DNA of 64,000 bases from Collinsella sp. (GTDB lineage: Bacteria > Actinomycetota > Coriobacteriia > Coriobacteriales > Coriobacteriaceae): assembly GCA_019413925.1 (NCBI GenBank), contig DXMY01000041.1:1-64000 (forward strand), given 5' to 3'. The notes beneath the pieces are model-generated. The model ran no database searches and was not told where the DNA came from. It was given only the letters and a program-made list of their open reading frames with translations. Shown piece after piece: positions 50,457 to 58,046 of this stretch. The position numbers and the translations under genes were made by a program. Within the stretch, counting starts at the first letter, position 1; each line of letters starts with the position of its first letter.

Positions 50457-50630
50457 CACGTAAACCACCTCGCAAACATAAATCCAGTTTAGCATCAAGC
50501 TATTGCACCAAAGACAGCAGGCCCCCTTGATGAGTTGATGGTATCTGTTAAATGTCACGTATGATTCACATCTGGTGGGTACCCTGATGGCTACACGAAA
50601 CGAAGCAGATTTACACCGGGAGGACCCCGT

Positions 50631-51572
50631 ATGACAACCAAGTACACCGACGCGCCGCGCACGCGCGTCATGACGCCGGCATCGCTCAACAACGGCGTGC
50701 ACGAGAACCATTCCATCGGACAGACCATGGCCATCGCGCCCAAAAAGGGCCTGTTCGATGACATTTCCATTCCCCAGATCATCGCCGGCGCCGCAGCTGC
50801 CGCCACGAGCGTGGCGCTTGCCTCCAAGATTGGTATCGCTGGTTCAGTAATTGGTGCCGCCGTGAGCTCGGTCATCACCGTTGTGTCCTCGCAGGTCTAC
50901 CGCCACTTTATCTCTGCCAGCGCCGAAGCCCTCAAAGGTACGCACGCCGCCGTCGACTACCCCGCCGGCGCCTATGAGCCCGTTGAGCTTAATGCCGAGG
51001 AGCACCTGGGCGGCGCCGCGACTACGCAGGAGATGCGTCAGGTCGCGGGACGCGCGACCACGGCGCGCGTCGCCCCCAACAGCCTGCGCGCCAAGGCGGC
51101 GGAAGAGCGCAGCCAGACGCAAAAGAAGGTCATCATCTTCTCGATCGCCATCGCCATCGTCGCGGTTATCGCCTGCGCCGGCGCCATCCTTATAACCACC
51201 GCCGGTGAGGGTCTGGGCGAGCGCCCCGAGCCAATCCTTTCGTCGCGCACGACCGAGCAAGACGCGGACAGCGCCGGCCAATCGCAAAGCCAGCAGAACG
51301 ACTCACAGGCCAACTCCGCACCCACCGATTCTTCCTCGACCACCCCTGATCAGTCGCAAGGCACCGATTCCTCTTCGAACAGCGGCGGCACACAATCCGG
51401 AACGACCGACTCCAGCCAAACGACCGACGGCTCTCAGCCGAGCACGGGCGACCAGACGAGCGACACCACGTCGGGAACGGGCACAGCAAACAGCAGCAAC
51501 AGCAATTCGAGTGGCACCACATCAGGCACGACATCTGACAGTTCAAGCCAAGGCACGACATCGGGCAACTAG
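50631..51572 (+). CDS. Membrane protein with Ser/Thr/Gln-rich outer tail
   Basis: A 313-residue protein. Residues 48-85 form a hydrophobic Ala-rich stretch, and a second helix lies near 167-190 (KKVIIFSIAIAIVAVIACAGAILIT). After this the last 110 residues are low-complexity Ser/Thr/Gly/Gln/Asp, typical of an exported or wall-crossing tail; there is no LPxTG. The intracellular part has an acidic-basic mix. No family recognised. GGGAGGACC lies upstream of the ATG. Confidence 0.6.
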   Translation: MTTKYTDAPRTRVMTPASLNNGVHENHSIGQTMAIAPKKGLFDDISIPQIIAGAAAAATSVALASKIGIAGSVIGAAVSSVITVVSSQVYRHFISASAEALKGTHAAVDYPAGAYEPVELNAEEHLGGAATTQEMRQVAGRATTARVAPNSLRAKAAEERSQTQKKVIIFSIAIAIVAVIACAGAILITTAGEGLGERPEPILSSRTTEQDADSAGQSQSQQNDSQANSAPTDSSSTTPDQSQGTDSSSNSGGTQSGTTDSSQTTDGSQPSTGDQTSDTTSGTGTANSSNSNSSGTTSGTTSDSSSQGTTSGN

Positions 51573-51708
51573 GCACTGCATCCCCAGATAGGCAACCTGT
51601 ACAACGGGCGCGAATCGATAGCGGTTCGCGCCCGTTTGCCTTGGGTGCCGCCATGGCGAACGCTATGCGATGGTAAGATGCTTCACGTGTGTAAAGAGGA
51701 GATTTGCC

Positions 51709-53016
51709 ATGAGCAAGACAATAGTTAGGCCCACGCTATCGCTGGGCAACCACATCTATCTGTATCGCCTGCTGCGCGATGCGATTGGATGCGGCAAGCA
51801 AACGTTTATGACGCAGGTCGAAGAGACTCTCGCCGCTGGCGACATGACTGCTTATGACCTGGGCTTCGAGTCCACGCGCGAGTTGCTCGAGGAACTCGAC
51901 GACTGCATTAAGCTGACTGTCTTTAAGGGCGGTCGCCTGTATGCCACGGTCATCGCCAACGAGGCATGGGATGCCGCACTTGCCAAGGGCGAGGACAAGC
52001 CCAAGGCCACCAAGGGCGCCAAGCAGTCCTACAAAAAGAAAAAGCGCGGCGAGAAGGACCTGAAGGCCGTGCGTCCCAAGCACGTTAAGCGTCCCGAGCC
52101 CGAGTCCGTGGCCGAAGTCGCTCCGGAGCCCGAGCCCGAGACAGAGATCGAAGTCGCTATTGAGGTAGCAGCAGAAGCCGAAACCGAAATCGCCGCCACG
52201 ACCGATCCCAAAGCCATGTCAGAGCAGGAAGCCGCTGCGGAGCTCAACGAGACCCCCAAGTCGACAACCGAAGAAACCGCCGGCCAACCCGAGACGCCTG
52301 CGTTCCAAAACAGCGATGTCTTTGGCGACGAGGCCGAGGACAATCAACCCGACGAGTCCGCCGATCAAGACGCTACCGAGTCGGCGCCGGAGCCCGAGAC
52401 ACCGCAGCCCGCCATCTCGCTTACGGTCGTCTATGACCCCGAGAACGCAAACGCCGGCATCACCACCATGGCGTCCACGCCCATCGAGGCAAAGCCGAGC
52501 GTCGAGAACGAGAACGCGACGCAGGTTGAGGTTGAAACCGCAGTTGCAGACGCGCCCGTCACCGTGAAGCCCGCAGATTCCGAGATCAAGCCGAAAGTAA
52601 CGCCGGAGCCCGCACCCGTCATCGAATCCATGCCCGCCGCTGCTTGCGACCAAATTCCCGGACCGGCACCGGCTTCGGCACCCGCAGCAGCCCCAACCCC
52701 CGCACCTGCAGCGCCCGCCATCCCCAAGGACTTCCCCGTCGATTTCACAACCGAGATCTTCTGCCCCGGCCCGCTTCTGCACCAGCTGTCAATCTATCTC
52801 CCCTACGGCGCCGACACCCTCGGCATCGTCGGCGAGTACTACTGGATCGCCCGCGAGCGCGGTACCATCGAGGTCGCGCGAAACCGCGCAAGCTTCCCCC
52901 TGTGCTACACGCAGGCCGGCGAGCGCTGCGAGGTTACCGTGCGCATCCGCCGCAACACCACCGGCGGTCTCGGAGCCGCCTGGACCATCGATAAAGTCGA
53001 GCCTTCTACCAAGTAA
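51709..53016 (+). CDS. OST-HTH/LOTUS-like protein with acidic repeat linker
   Basis: A 435-residue protein. Residues about 12-75 (LGNHIYLYRLLRDAIGCGKQTFMTQVEETLAAG, YDLGFESTRELLEELDDCIKLTVFKGGRLYATV) resemble the OST-HTH/LOTUS winged-helix RNA-binding fold. Then a Lys-rich stretch and a long Glu/Pro/Ala-rich linker, then a C-terminal beta-rich domain of about 90 residues (DFPVDFTTEIFCPGPLLHQLSIYLPYGAD... GEYYWIARERGTIEVARNRASF). ATG at 51709 has AGAGGAG upstream. The order suggests an RNA-binding adaptor; homology is by pattern only. Confidence 0.55.
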   Translation: MSKTIVRPTLSLGNHIYLYRLLRDAIGCGKQTFMTQVEETLAAGDMTAYDLGFESTRELLEELDDCIKLTVFKGGRLYATVIANEAWDAALAKGEDKPKATKGAKQSYKKKKRGEKDLKAVRPKHVKRPEPESVAEVAPEPEPETEIEVAIEVAAEAETEIAATTDPKAMSEQEAAAELNETPKSTTEETAGQPETPAFQNSDVFGDEAEDNQPDESADQDATESAPEPETPQPAISLTVVYDPENANAGITTMASTPIEAKPSVENENATQVEVETAVADAPVTVKPADSEIKPKVTPEPAPVIESMPAAACDQIPGPAPASAPAAAPTPAPAAPAIPKDFPVDFTTEIFCPGPLLHQLSIYLPYGADTLGIVGEYYWIARERGTIEVARNRASFPLCYTQAGERCEVTVRIRRNTTGGLGAAWTIDKVEPSTK

Positions 53017-53018
53017 CA

Positions 53019-53057
53019 AAAAGGGACGATAGCCCTCAAGGTTATCGTCCCTTTCTC
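53019..53057. terminator. Bidirectional terminator
   Basis: AAAGGGACGATA pairs with TATCGTCCCTTT around GCCCTCAAGGT; flanked by AAAAA and CTCGTT. It serves both converging genes. Confidence 0.9.
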
Positions 53058-53077
53058 GTTAGGTCACCTGAGCTCGA

Positions 53078-54757
53078 CTAATCGCGCGTGAGCTTGCGGT
53101 GGATACGATGCGGCTGGGCTGCGTCCTCGCCCAGGCGCTCGATTCGGTTGGCCTGATAGGCCTCGAAGTTGCCCTCGAACCAATACCAGTTGCCCGGATT
53201 CTCGTCGGTGCCTTCCCACGCCAGGATGTGCGTGGCGACGCGGTCCAGGAACATACGGTCGTGGCTAATGACCACCGAGCAGCCCGGGAACTCGAGCAGC
53301 GCCGCTTCGAGCGAGGACAGCGTCTCGACGTCGAGGTCGTTCGTGGGCTCGTCGAGAAGCAGCAGGTTGCCGCCCTGCTTGAGCGTGAGTGCCAAGTTCA
53401 GACGGTTGCGCTCGCCACCGGATAGTACGCCAGCGCGCTTCTGCTGGTCCTGGCCCTTAAAGCCAAAGCTCGCCACATAAGCGCGGCTCGGAACCTCGGT
53501 CTCGCCGACCATCATGTGGTCCAGGCCATCCGAGACGACCTCCCACAGGTTCTTATCGGAGTCGATGCCGGAACGGTTCTGGTCGACGTAAGAAATCTTG
53601 ACGGTCTCGCCCACCTCGAGCTCACCCGAAGTCAGCGGCTCCAGACCAACAATCGTCTTAAAGAGCGTAGTCTTGCCCACGCCGTTGGGGCCGATGACGC
53701 CCACGATGCCGTTACGCGGCAGGGTGAACGAAAGGTCATCGATGAGCACGCGACCGTCGAACTCCTTGTGCAGGTGATGGGCCTCGAGCACCTTATTGCC
53801 CAGACGCGGGCCGACAGGGATGCGAATGTCAGTCCAGTCGAGCTTCTGGCTAGCGCGCGCCTCAGCCTCCATCTCCTCGTAGCGGGCCAGACGGGCCTTG
53901 TTCTTGGCCTGACGGGCCTTGGGCGAGCTGCGCACCCACTCGAGCTCGGCCTCCATGCGCTTGGCGAGCTTGGCGTCGCGGTTGCCCTGTGCCTCGATAC
54001 GGGCGGCCTTGGTCTCCAGATACGTGGAGTAGTTGCCCTTGTAGGGATAAAGGTGGCCGCGGTCGACCTCGCAGATCCACTCGGCAACGTTGTCCAGGAA
54101 GTAGCGATCGTGTGTGACGGCAAGCACCGCGCCCTGGTAGTTGTGCAGGAAGTGCTCGAGCCACAGGATCGACTCGGCGTCCAGGTGGTTCGTGGGCTCG
54201 TCGAGCAGCAGCAGGTCGGGAGCCTCGAGCAGCAGCTTGCACAGGGCCACGCGGCGGCGCTCGCCGCCGGAAAGTACGTTGACCGGCATGTCGGAATCGG
54301 GTAGCTGCAGGGCGTCCATGGCCTGGCCGAGCTTGGAATCGATATCCCAGCCATCGGCGGCGTCGATCTCGTCCTGGAGCTTGCCCATCTCGGCCATGAG
54401 GGCGTCCATGTCGCAATCCGGGTCGCACATCTCCTCGCCGATCTTATTGAAGCGATCGACCTTGGCGATCATGTCGCCAAACGCCATGCGCACGTTCTCG
54501 ATGACGGTCTTGTCGTCGTCGAGCGGCGGCTCCTGCTGCAGGATACCCACGGTGTAGCCGGGGGTAAGTCTGGCATCGCCGTTGGAGACTTCCTCGATGC
54601 CGGCCATGATCTTGAGCAGGGTCGACTTGCCCATACCGTTGGGGCCCACGACACCGATCTTGGCACCGGGGTAGAAGCTCAGGGTCACGTCGTCAAGGAT
54701 TACCTTGTCGCCATGGGCCTTGCGAGCCTGATACATTTGGTAGATAAACTCCGCCAT
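53078..54757 (-). CDS. ettA: EttA-type ABC-F translation factor
   Basis: A 559-residue ribosome-associated ABC-F ATPase, the energy-dependent translational throttle. Two ABC domains: GPNGMGKST near residue 40 with LSGGERRRVALCKLL and DEPTNHLDAESI; and GPNGVGKTT near 355 with LSGGERNRLNLALTL and DEPTNDLDVETL. Between them lies the helical P-site-tRNA interaction linker with the arm motifs WVRSSPKARQAKNKARLARYEEM, as in EttA. There is no transmembrane part. No operon partner. Confidence 0.95.
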   Translation of the reverse strand: MAEFIYQMYQARKAHGDKVILDDVTLSFYPGAKIGVVGPNGMGKSTLLKIMAGIEEVSNGDARLTPGYTVGILQQEPPLDDDKTVIENVRMAFGDMIAKVDRFNKIGEEMCDPDCDMDALMAEMGKLQDEIDAADGWDIDSKLGQAMDALQLPDSDMPVNVLSGGERRRVALCKLLLEAPDLLLLDEPTNHLDAESILWLEHFLHNYQGAVLAVTHDRYFLDNVAEWICEVDRGHLYPYKGNYSTYLETKAARIEAQGNRDAKLAKRMEAELEWVRSSPKARQAKNKARLARYEEMEAEARASQKLDWTDIRIPVGPRLGNKVLEAHHLHKEFDGRVLIDDLSFTLPRNGIVGVIGPNGVGKTTLFKTIVGLEPLTSGELEVGETVKISYVDQNRSGIDSDKNLWEVVSDGLDHMMVGETEVPSRAYVASFGFKGQDQQKRAGVLSGGERNRLNLALTLKQGGNLLLLDEPTNDLDVETLSSLEAALLEFPGCSVVISHDRMFLDRVATHILAWEGTDENPGNWYWFEGNFEAYQANRIERLGEDAAQPHRIHRKLTRD

Positions 54758-54941
54758 ATGCCTGTTTTATCCTTTCTACCTGCTGTTTCCCTATTCTTGA
54801 TTCGCTTTAGTGGAAACGAAATGAGGAAACCAGCTCTGAAACTTAACGAAAAAGGGGCATGGTTGCCCACACCCCCTAATACTACCTGGGAAAAGTCCCC
54901 CAGAACATACTATGAACTGCGTACGCTAGTTTTCCGCAACC

Positions 54942-55646
54942 TTAGCGAACGGCTCGCTGCGATTTACGCCACAGCAGATACGAATAGACGTAGGCAGCTC
55001 CGGCTGAACCAAACGCCAGAACCGCAATCACCGCGGCAACGACTTCACTCGAAAGCACCGCACCTGCCACGCCCATCACAATCAGGCCAATACCCAGCAC
55101 CATAAAGCAGGCGCCGCCAAAACGCTGCGTACGGCGCCAGTTCTCGGGATCGGCAAGCGCCCAAGGCGTCTTGATACCGAGCGTATAGTTCTGCTTCACA
55201 CGCGGCAAGTAGTTGCCTACGCCGATGAACAGCAAGCCGATAGCACCGGAAATCAGCACGTTGACCGAACCGACCGCCGGCACCACGCCCCAGACCGTAA
55301 GCTCTCCCAGCCAGCTTATGGCGCACATGAACAAGGTGAAGGCGATTACGAAGCCCTGATAGAACTTGCCCGAGGTTCGATATGCCTCACCTTTGGGATC
55401 GATGCGCGGCACCACGCAGAACATTGCGAGAAGCGCCAGAGGCAGCACGCCGAGCGCGGAGGCCATCCAGCTAGGACCCCAACCATCGACGGCGCCGTTC
55501 GCGCCCCAGTGCGTGGGAATCTGCGCCGGCAGGCTCGGCATCACCATGAGGTGCGCTACGACATTGGCGACGCACAGAACGACCAGCGCAATCCACACGC
55601 GCGACGATACCCCCGTGGGGTGAATGCCCTTGTTTTCGTTATTCAT
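54942..55646 (-). CDS. sdpI: SdpI-family membrane protein
   Basis: A 234-residue membrane protein with about six to seven helices. The N-terminal half has the DUF1648 pattern (MPSLPAQIPTHWGANGAVDGWG) and the C-terminal half the SdpI pattern (VGNYLPRVKQNYTLGIKTPWALADPENWRRTQR). In Bacillus SdpI is immunity protein and signal transducer for a toxin. It overlaps the ArsR-type regulator gene (ATGAATAA), forming the usual sdpR-sdpI unit. No sdpC-like toxin gene is in the window, so the function may be general envelope stress. Confidence 0.9.
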   Translation of the reverse strand: MNNENKGIHPTGVSSRVWIALVVLCVANVVAHLMVMPSLPAQIPTHWGANGAVDGWGPSWMASALGVLPLALLAMFCVVPRIDPKGEAYRTSGKFYQGFVIAFTLFMCAISWLGELTVWGVVPAVGSVNVLISGAIGLLFIGVGNYLPRVKQNYTLGIKTPWALADPENWRRTQRFGGACFMVLGIGLIVMGVAGAVLSSEVVAAVIAVLAFGSAGAAYVYSYLLWRKSQRAVR

Positions 55647-55917
55647 CCTTATCACCTTCCGTGTTTGTAAAGCCCATAAACCAGCCAATCAAGTCCTGCA
55701 TGACGGTGGTGTTTAAGCTGTAAACGATGTTTTGGCCATGGCGCTCGTCGGTCACCAGCCCGGCGTTTTTGAGCGTCGCCAAATGATGGCTCAATGACGG
55801 CTTGCTAATGTCAAAATGCTCGGCAAGCTCCCCGGCCGTACAATTGCCCTCGCGCAGCAACTCCAAAATGCGCCGTCGCGTTGGATCGGCCAGCGCCTTA
55901 AAACCCTCTCCCGGCAT
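55639..55917 (-). CDS. sdpR: ArsR-family autorepressor (SdpR type)
   Basis: A 92-residue winged-helix regulator: FKALADPTRRRILELLREGNCTAGELAEHFDISKPSLSHHLATLKNAGLVTDERHGQNIVYSLN. No metal-binding cysteine motif of the arsenic sensors is present. ATG at 55917 has AGAGGAGG five bases before it. It is transcribed with sdpI and probably represses its own promoter, in which a palindrome overlaps the -35 box. Confidence 0.92.
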   Translation of the reverse strand: MPGEGFKALADPTRRRILELLREGNCTAGELAEHFDISKPSLSHHLATLKNAGLVTDERHGQNIVYSLNTTVMQDLIGWFMGFTNTEGDKDE

Positions 55918-55951
55918 AGAACCTCCTCTCGCTATCTCTCGCGACGTGCAC

Positions 55952-55981
55952 ACTATACTCATTATTTAGATGTTTGTCTAA
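55952..55981 (-). promoter_or_regulatory. Promoter and operator of sdpRI
   Basis: On the minus strand, TAGACA (55975-55980) and TATAGT (55952-55957) are separated by exactly 17 bases. The palindrome TTAGA-TGTTTG-TCTAA (55966-55981) covers the -35 box, the proper place for SdpR to block transcription. A further half-site TTATCTAA follows at 55982-55989. Confidence 0.75.
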
Positions 55982-56040
55982 TTATCTAATAGCAATGTTA
56001 TGTATAGAACATTCGTTCGTTTTTAGATACAATGGGTCCA

Positions 56041-56263
56041 GAAGCAGATGGGCCAGCTCCCTCTTCCCAAGAAGGAGATGGACTATGAGTATTGATAATG
56101 TCCTGACGTTGTTATTGCTTGTAATCGCGGCTGTGGAACTCGGCATCCACATAGGAGGTCGAATGAAATAGCCGCCCCCGCGTAATGCGAAGACGGCCAC
56201 TTCTCACGCTACAAACGTGTTTGGGAGTTGGCCAACCCGCTGCAACGGGTGCCATCTGCTTCA
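56041..56263 (+). ncRNA. Long-distance 5'-3' pairing around a toxin-like mRNA
   Basis: 5' segment 56041-56060 (GAAGCAGATGG and GCCAGCTCC) can pair with the 3' segments CCATCTGCTTC (56253-56263) and GGGAGTTGGC (56224-56233): together about 21 bp with one G-U pair. A 19-base insert containing a small hairpin (ACCCG/CGGGT) is bulged out of the 3' side. This encloses the 28-codon hydrophobic peptide gene. Such closing helices are known from type I toxin mRNAs such as hok, fst and aapA, where they block translation. It could alternatively be terminal inverted repeats of a miniature element. Confidence 0.6.
56085..56171 (+). CDS. 28-residue hydrophobic peptide, toxin-like
   Basis: MSIDNVLTLLLLVIAAVELG followed by a short basic tail (ends GRMK): one transmembrane helix and cationic C-terminus, like the holin-like type I toxins of Gram-positive bacteria. 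GAAGGAG lies six bases before the ATG and can pair locally with upstream CTCCCTCTTC, so the ribosome site may be hidden. A candidate -10 TACAAT is at 56028-56033. Its mRNA ends can pair over 21 bp. No antisense promoter can be pinned down. Confidence 0.65.
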   Translation: MSIDNVLTLLLLVIAAVELGIHIGGRMK

Positions 56264-56378
56264 TCTTATGCGAATCCTTGCCTCATTTCAACAAGCCCCT
56301 AGGGCTCAAATGGAATCGCGATAATACCTATAATGGTGATAGCTAAAACACGATTCGCTTCCCCATCGGAGGATGTCT

Positions 56379-57170
56379 ATGACCGAAACCGCTGCTCTCG
56401 TCGAGACACGCGACACCAAACTCGAGATCATCATGGGCCGTGAGGCACTCGATAGACTCGCCAACGCCACGGTGCTGGTGCTCGGCTGCGGAGGCGTGGG
56501 CTCTAACTGCTGCGAGGCACTTGTCCGCGGCGGCATCGGTCATTTTGTGATTCTGGACAAGGATATCGTCGCGCCCAGCAACATCAATCGACAGGCCATC
56601 GCCTTTCACAGCACCGTCGGCAAGCGCAAGGTTGACGTGATGGAAGCCATGATCCACGACATCAATCCCGCCGCCAGCGTTATCAAGCGCACCGAATACC
56701 TGCTGAGCGACAACATCGACGAGTTCTTCGCGGGCGTTTTGGAGCAGACGGGTGGCAAGCTCGACTACGTCGTCGACGCCATCGACACCATCTCGGCCAA
56801 GCTCACCATTGCCAAATATGCTCAGGACAATGACATTCGTTTGGTTAGCTCCATGGGCGGGGCCAACAAGCTCCATCCCGAATGCCTGCATTTTGCCGAC
56901 ATTTTTGACACCGTGCGCGACCCCATGAGCCGCATCATGCGCAAAGAGTGCAAAAAACGTGGCATCAAGAGCCTTCACGTGCTGTTTAGCTGCGAGGAGT
57001 CGGTAAAGACCCAGCCCCGCGACCCTTCCAACATCCACGAGCGCACCGAGCTGGGAACCGCGAGCTTTATGCCGCCCATCATGGGCCAGATGATCGCCGG
57101 CGAGGTTATCCGCCAGATCAGTGGCCGCGGCACCGAGCGCGTGCGCGCCGATGGCCAGCGCCTAGACTAG
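56379..57170 (+). CDS. tcdA: tRNA threonylcarbamoyladenosine dehydratase
   Basis: An E1-like (MoeB/ThiF/HesA) ATP-dependent enzyme that cyclises t6A in tRNA to ct6A. The 263-residue protein has the nucleotide-binding VLVLGCGGVGSNCCEALVRGGIG near residues 31-53, DKDIVAPSNINRQ, VVDAIDTISAKL, and SSMGGANKLHPECL, plus the C-terminal SFMPPIMGQMIAGEVIRQI. This matches TcdA (CsdL) rather than thiamine or molybdenum enzymes. ATG at 56379 with CGGAGG six bases before it is preferred over 56373. Confidence 0.9.
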   Translation: MTETAALVETRDTKLEIIMGREALDRLANATVLVLGCGGVGSNCCEALVRGGIGHFVILDKDIVAPSNINRQAIAFHSTVGKRKVDVMEAMIHDINPAASVIKRTEYLLSDNIDEFFAGVLEQTGGKLDYVVDAIDTISAKLTIAKYAQDNDIRLVSSMGGANKLHPECLHFADIFDTVRDPMSRIMRKECKKRGIKSLHVLFSCEESVKTQPRDPSNIHERTELGTASFMPPIMGQMIAGEVIRQISGRGTERVRADGQRLD

Positions 57171-57184
57171 CGGAGCGCGCCGAG

Positions 57185-57967
57185 ATGGAGCCCCGGTTAT
57201 TTGATGCACACTGCCATCTTGATCTAATGGCTCACCCGGACGCCGTTGCCGATGAGGCAACGGCGCTGGGCCTGATTCTATTTGACTGCGGCGTCGATCC
57301 GCACGACTTTGCACGCGCCAAGAAGCGCGCCTGCGGCCGTTCAAATATCTTTGCCGGCATCGGCCTCCATCCCTGGTGGCTCGCCGACGGACGATATGGC
57401 AACGCTGAAATCAATCTGCTTTGCGAAGTTGCTGCCCAAGAGCGCTATATCGGCGAAGTCGGACTCGACTTTTCCGCGCGCTTTGCGGGAAGTGAGCCGC
57501 TACAAATACAGGCATTTGACCGGCTCTGCGATGCGCTCGTGCAGCATCCTCTTACCGGGCGCGTGATATCAATTCACGCCGTTCGTTCGGCGGGAACCGT
57601 ACTGAACGTCCTCGAATCGCATGGACTACTCATCCCAAACTCCGACTCCCCCGTTATCATCTTCCACTGGTTTAGCGGCACTTCGGACGAACTCGTCCGC
57701 GCGCGAAACGCAGGCTGCTATTTTTCCGTGAACGAGCGCATGCTCGCCACCAAGCGCGGTCGCGAATATGCCCGACAGATTCCACTCGACCGTCTACTGC
57801 TCGAGACTGATGCGCCGGCCGAGCCAAACACAGAAACAAGCGTGCAATCGCTCATCAGATCGCTCGCAAGGACCTCGATGCGCATTGCCTCACTCAAAAA
57901 CTGTGACGCAAAGCGCATCGAGTCGGTAGTTTTAGCAAATGCGCACTCTGTTTTTGACCTTCGCTAA
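57185..57967 (+). CDS. tatD: TatD-family metal-dependent hydrolase
   Basis: A 260-residue TIM-barrel nuclease. Metal-binding motifs are FDAHCHLDL near residue 7, GLHPWW near 60, GEVGLDF near 93, IIFHWFSG near 158 and ETDAP near 200. The HW variant in place of the usual HCF/HAFSG is a minor change. TatD enzymes act on DNA 3' ends. It lies 14 bases after tcdA, so the two are co-transcribed. No terminator T-run is apparent after it. Confidence 0.88.
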   Translation: MEPRLFDAHCHLDLMAHPDAVADEATALGLILFDCGVDPHDFARAKKRACGRSNIFAGIGLHPWWLADGRYGNAEINLLCEVAAQERYIGEVGLDFSARFAGSEPLQIQAFDRLCDALVQHPLTGRVISIHAVRSAGTVLNVLESHGLLIPNSDSPVIIFHWFSGTSDELVRARNAGCYFSVNERMLATKRGREYARQIPLDRLLLETDAPAEPNTETSVQSLIRSLARTSMRIASLKNCDAKRIESVVLANAHSVFDLR

Positions 57968-58046
57968 CCCCTGTGGGCAAAAATGCCAAGGGACATGCGA
58001 ATCGCACAACGCAGTCCCTATTGGCAGGCAGTACAATTCGGCAGCA

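Noticed and set aside
50457..50711. N-terminal extension of the 72-residue protein
   Set aside because: Overlaps the divergent promoter region, lacks a ribosome site, and the added sequence has no protein-like pattern.
54758..54941. A gene between ettA and sdpI
   Set aside because: The open frame here starts in the ettA leader, has no ribosome site and no recognisable content; I see only intergenic sequence.
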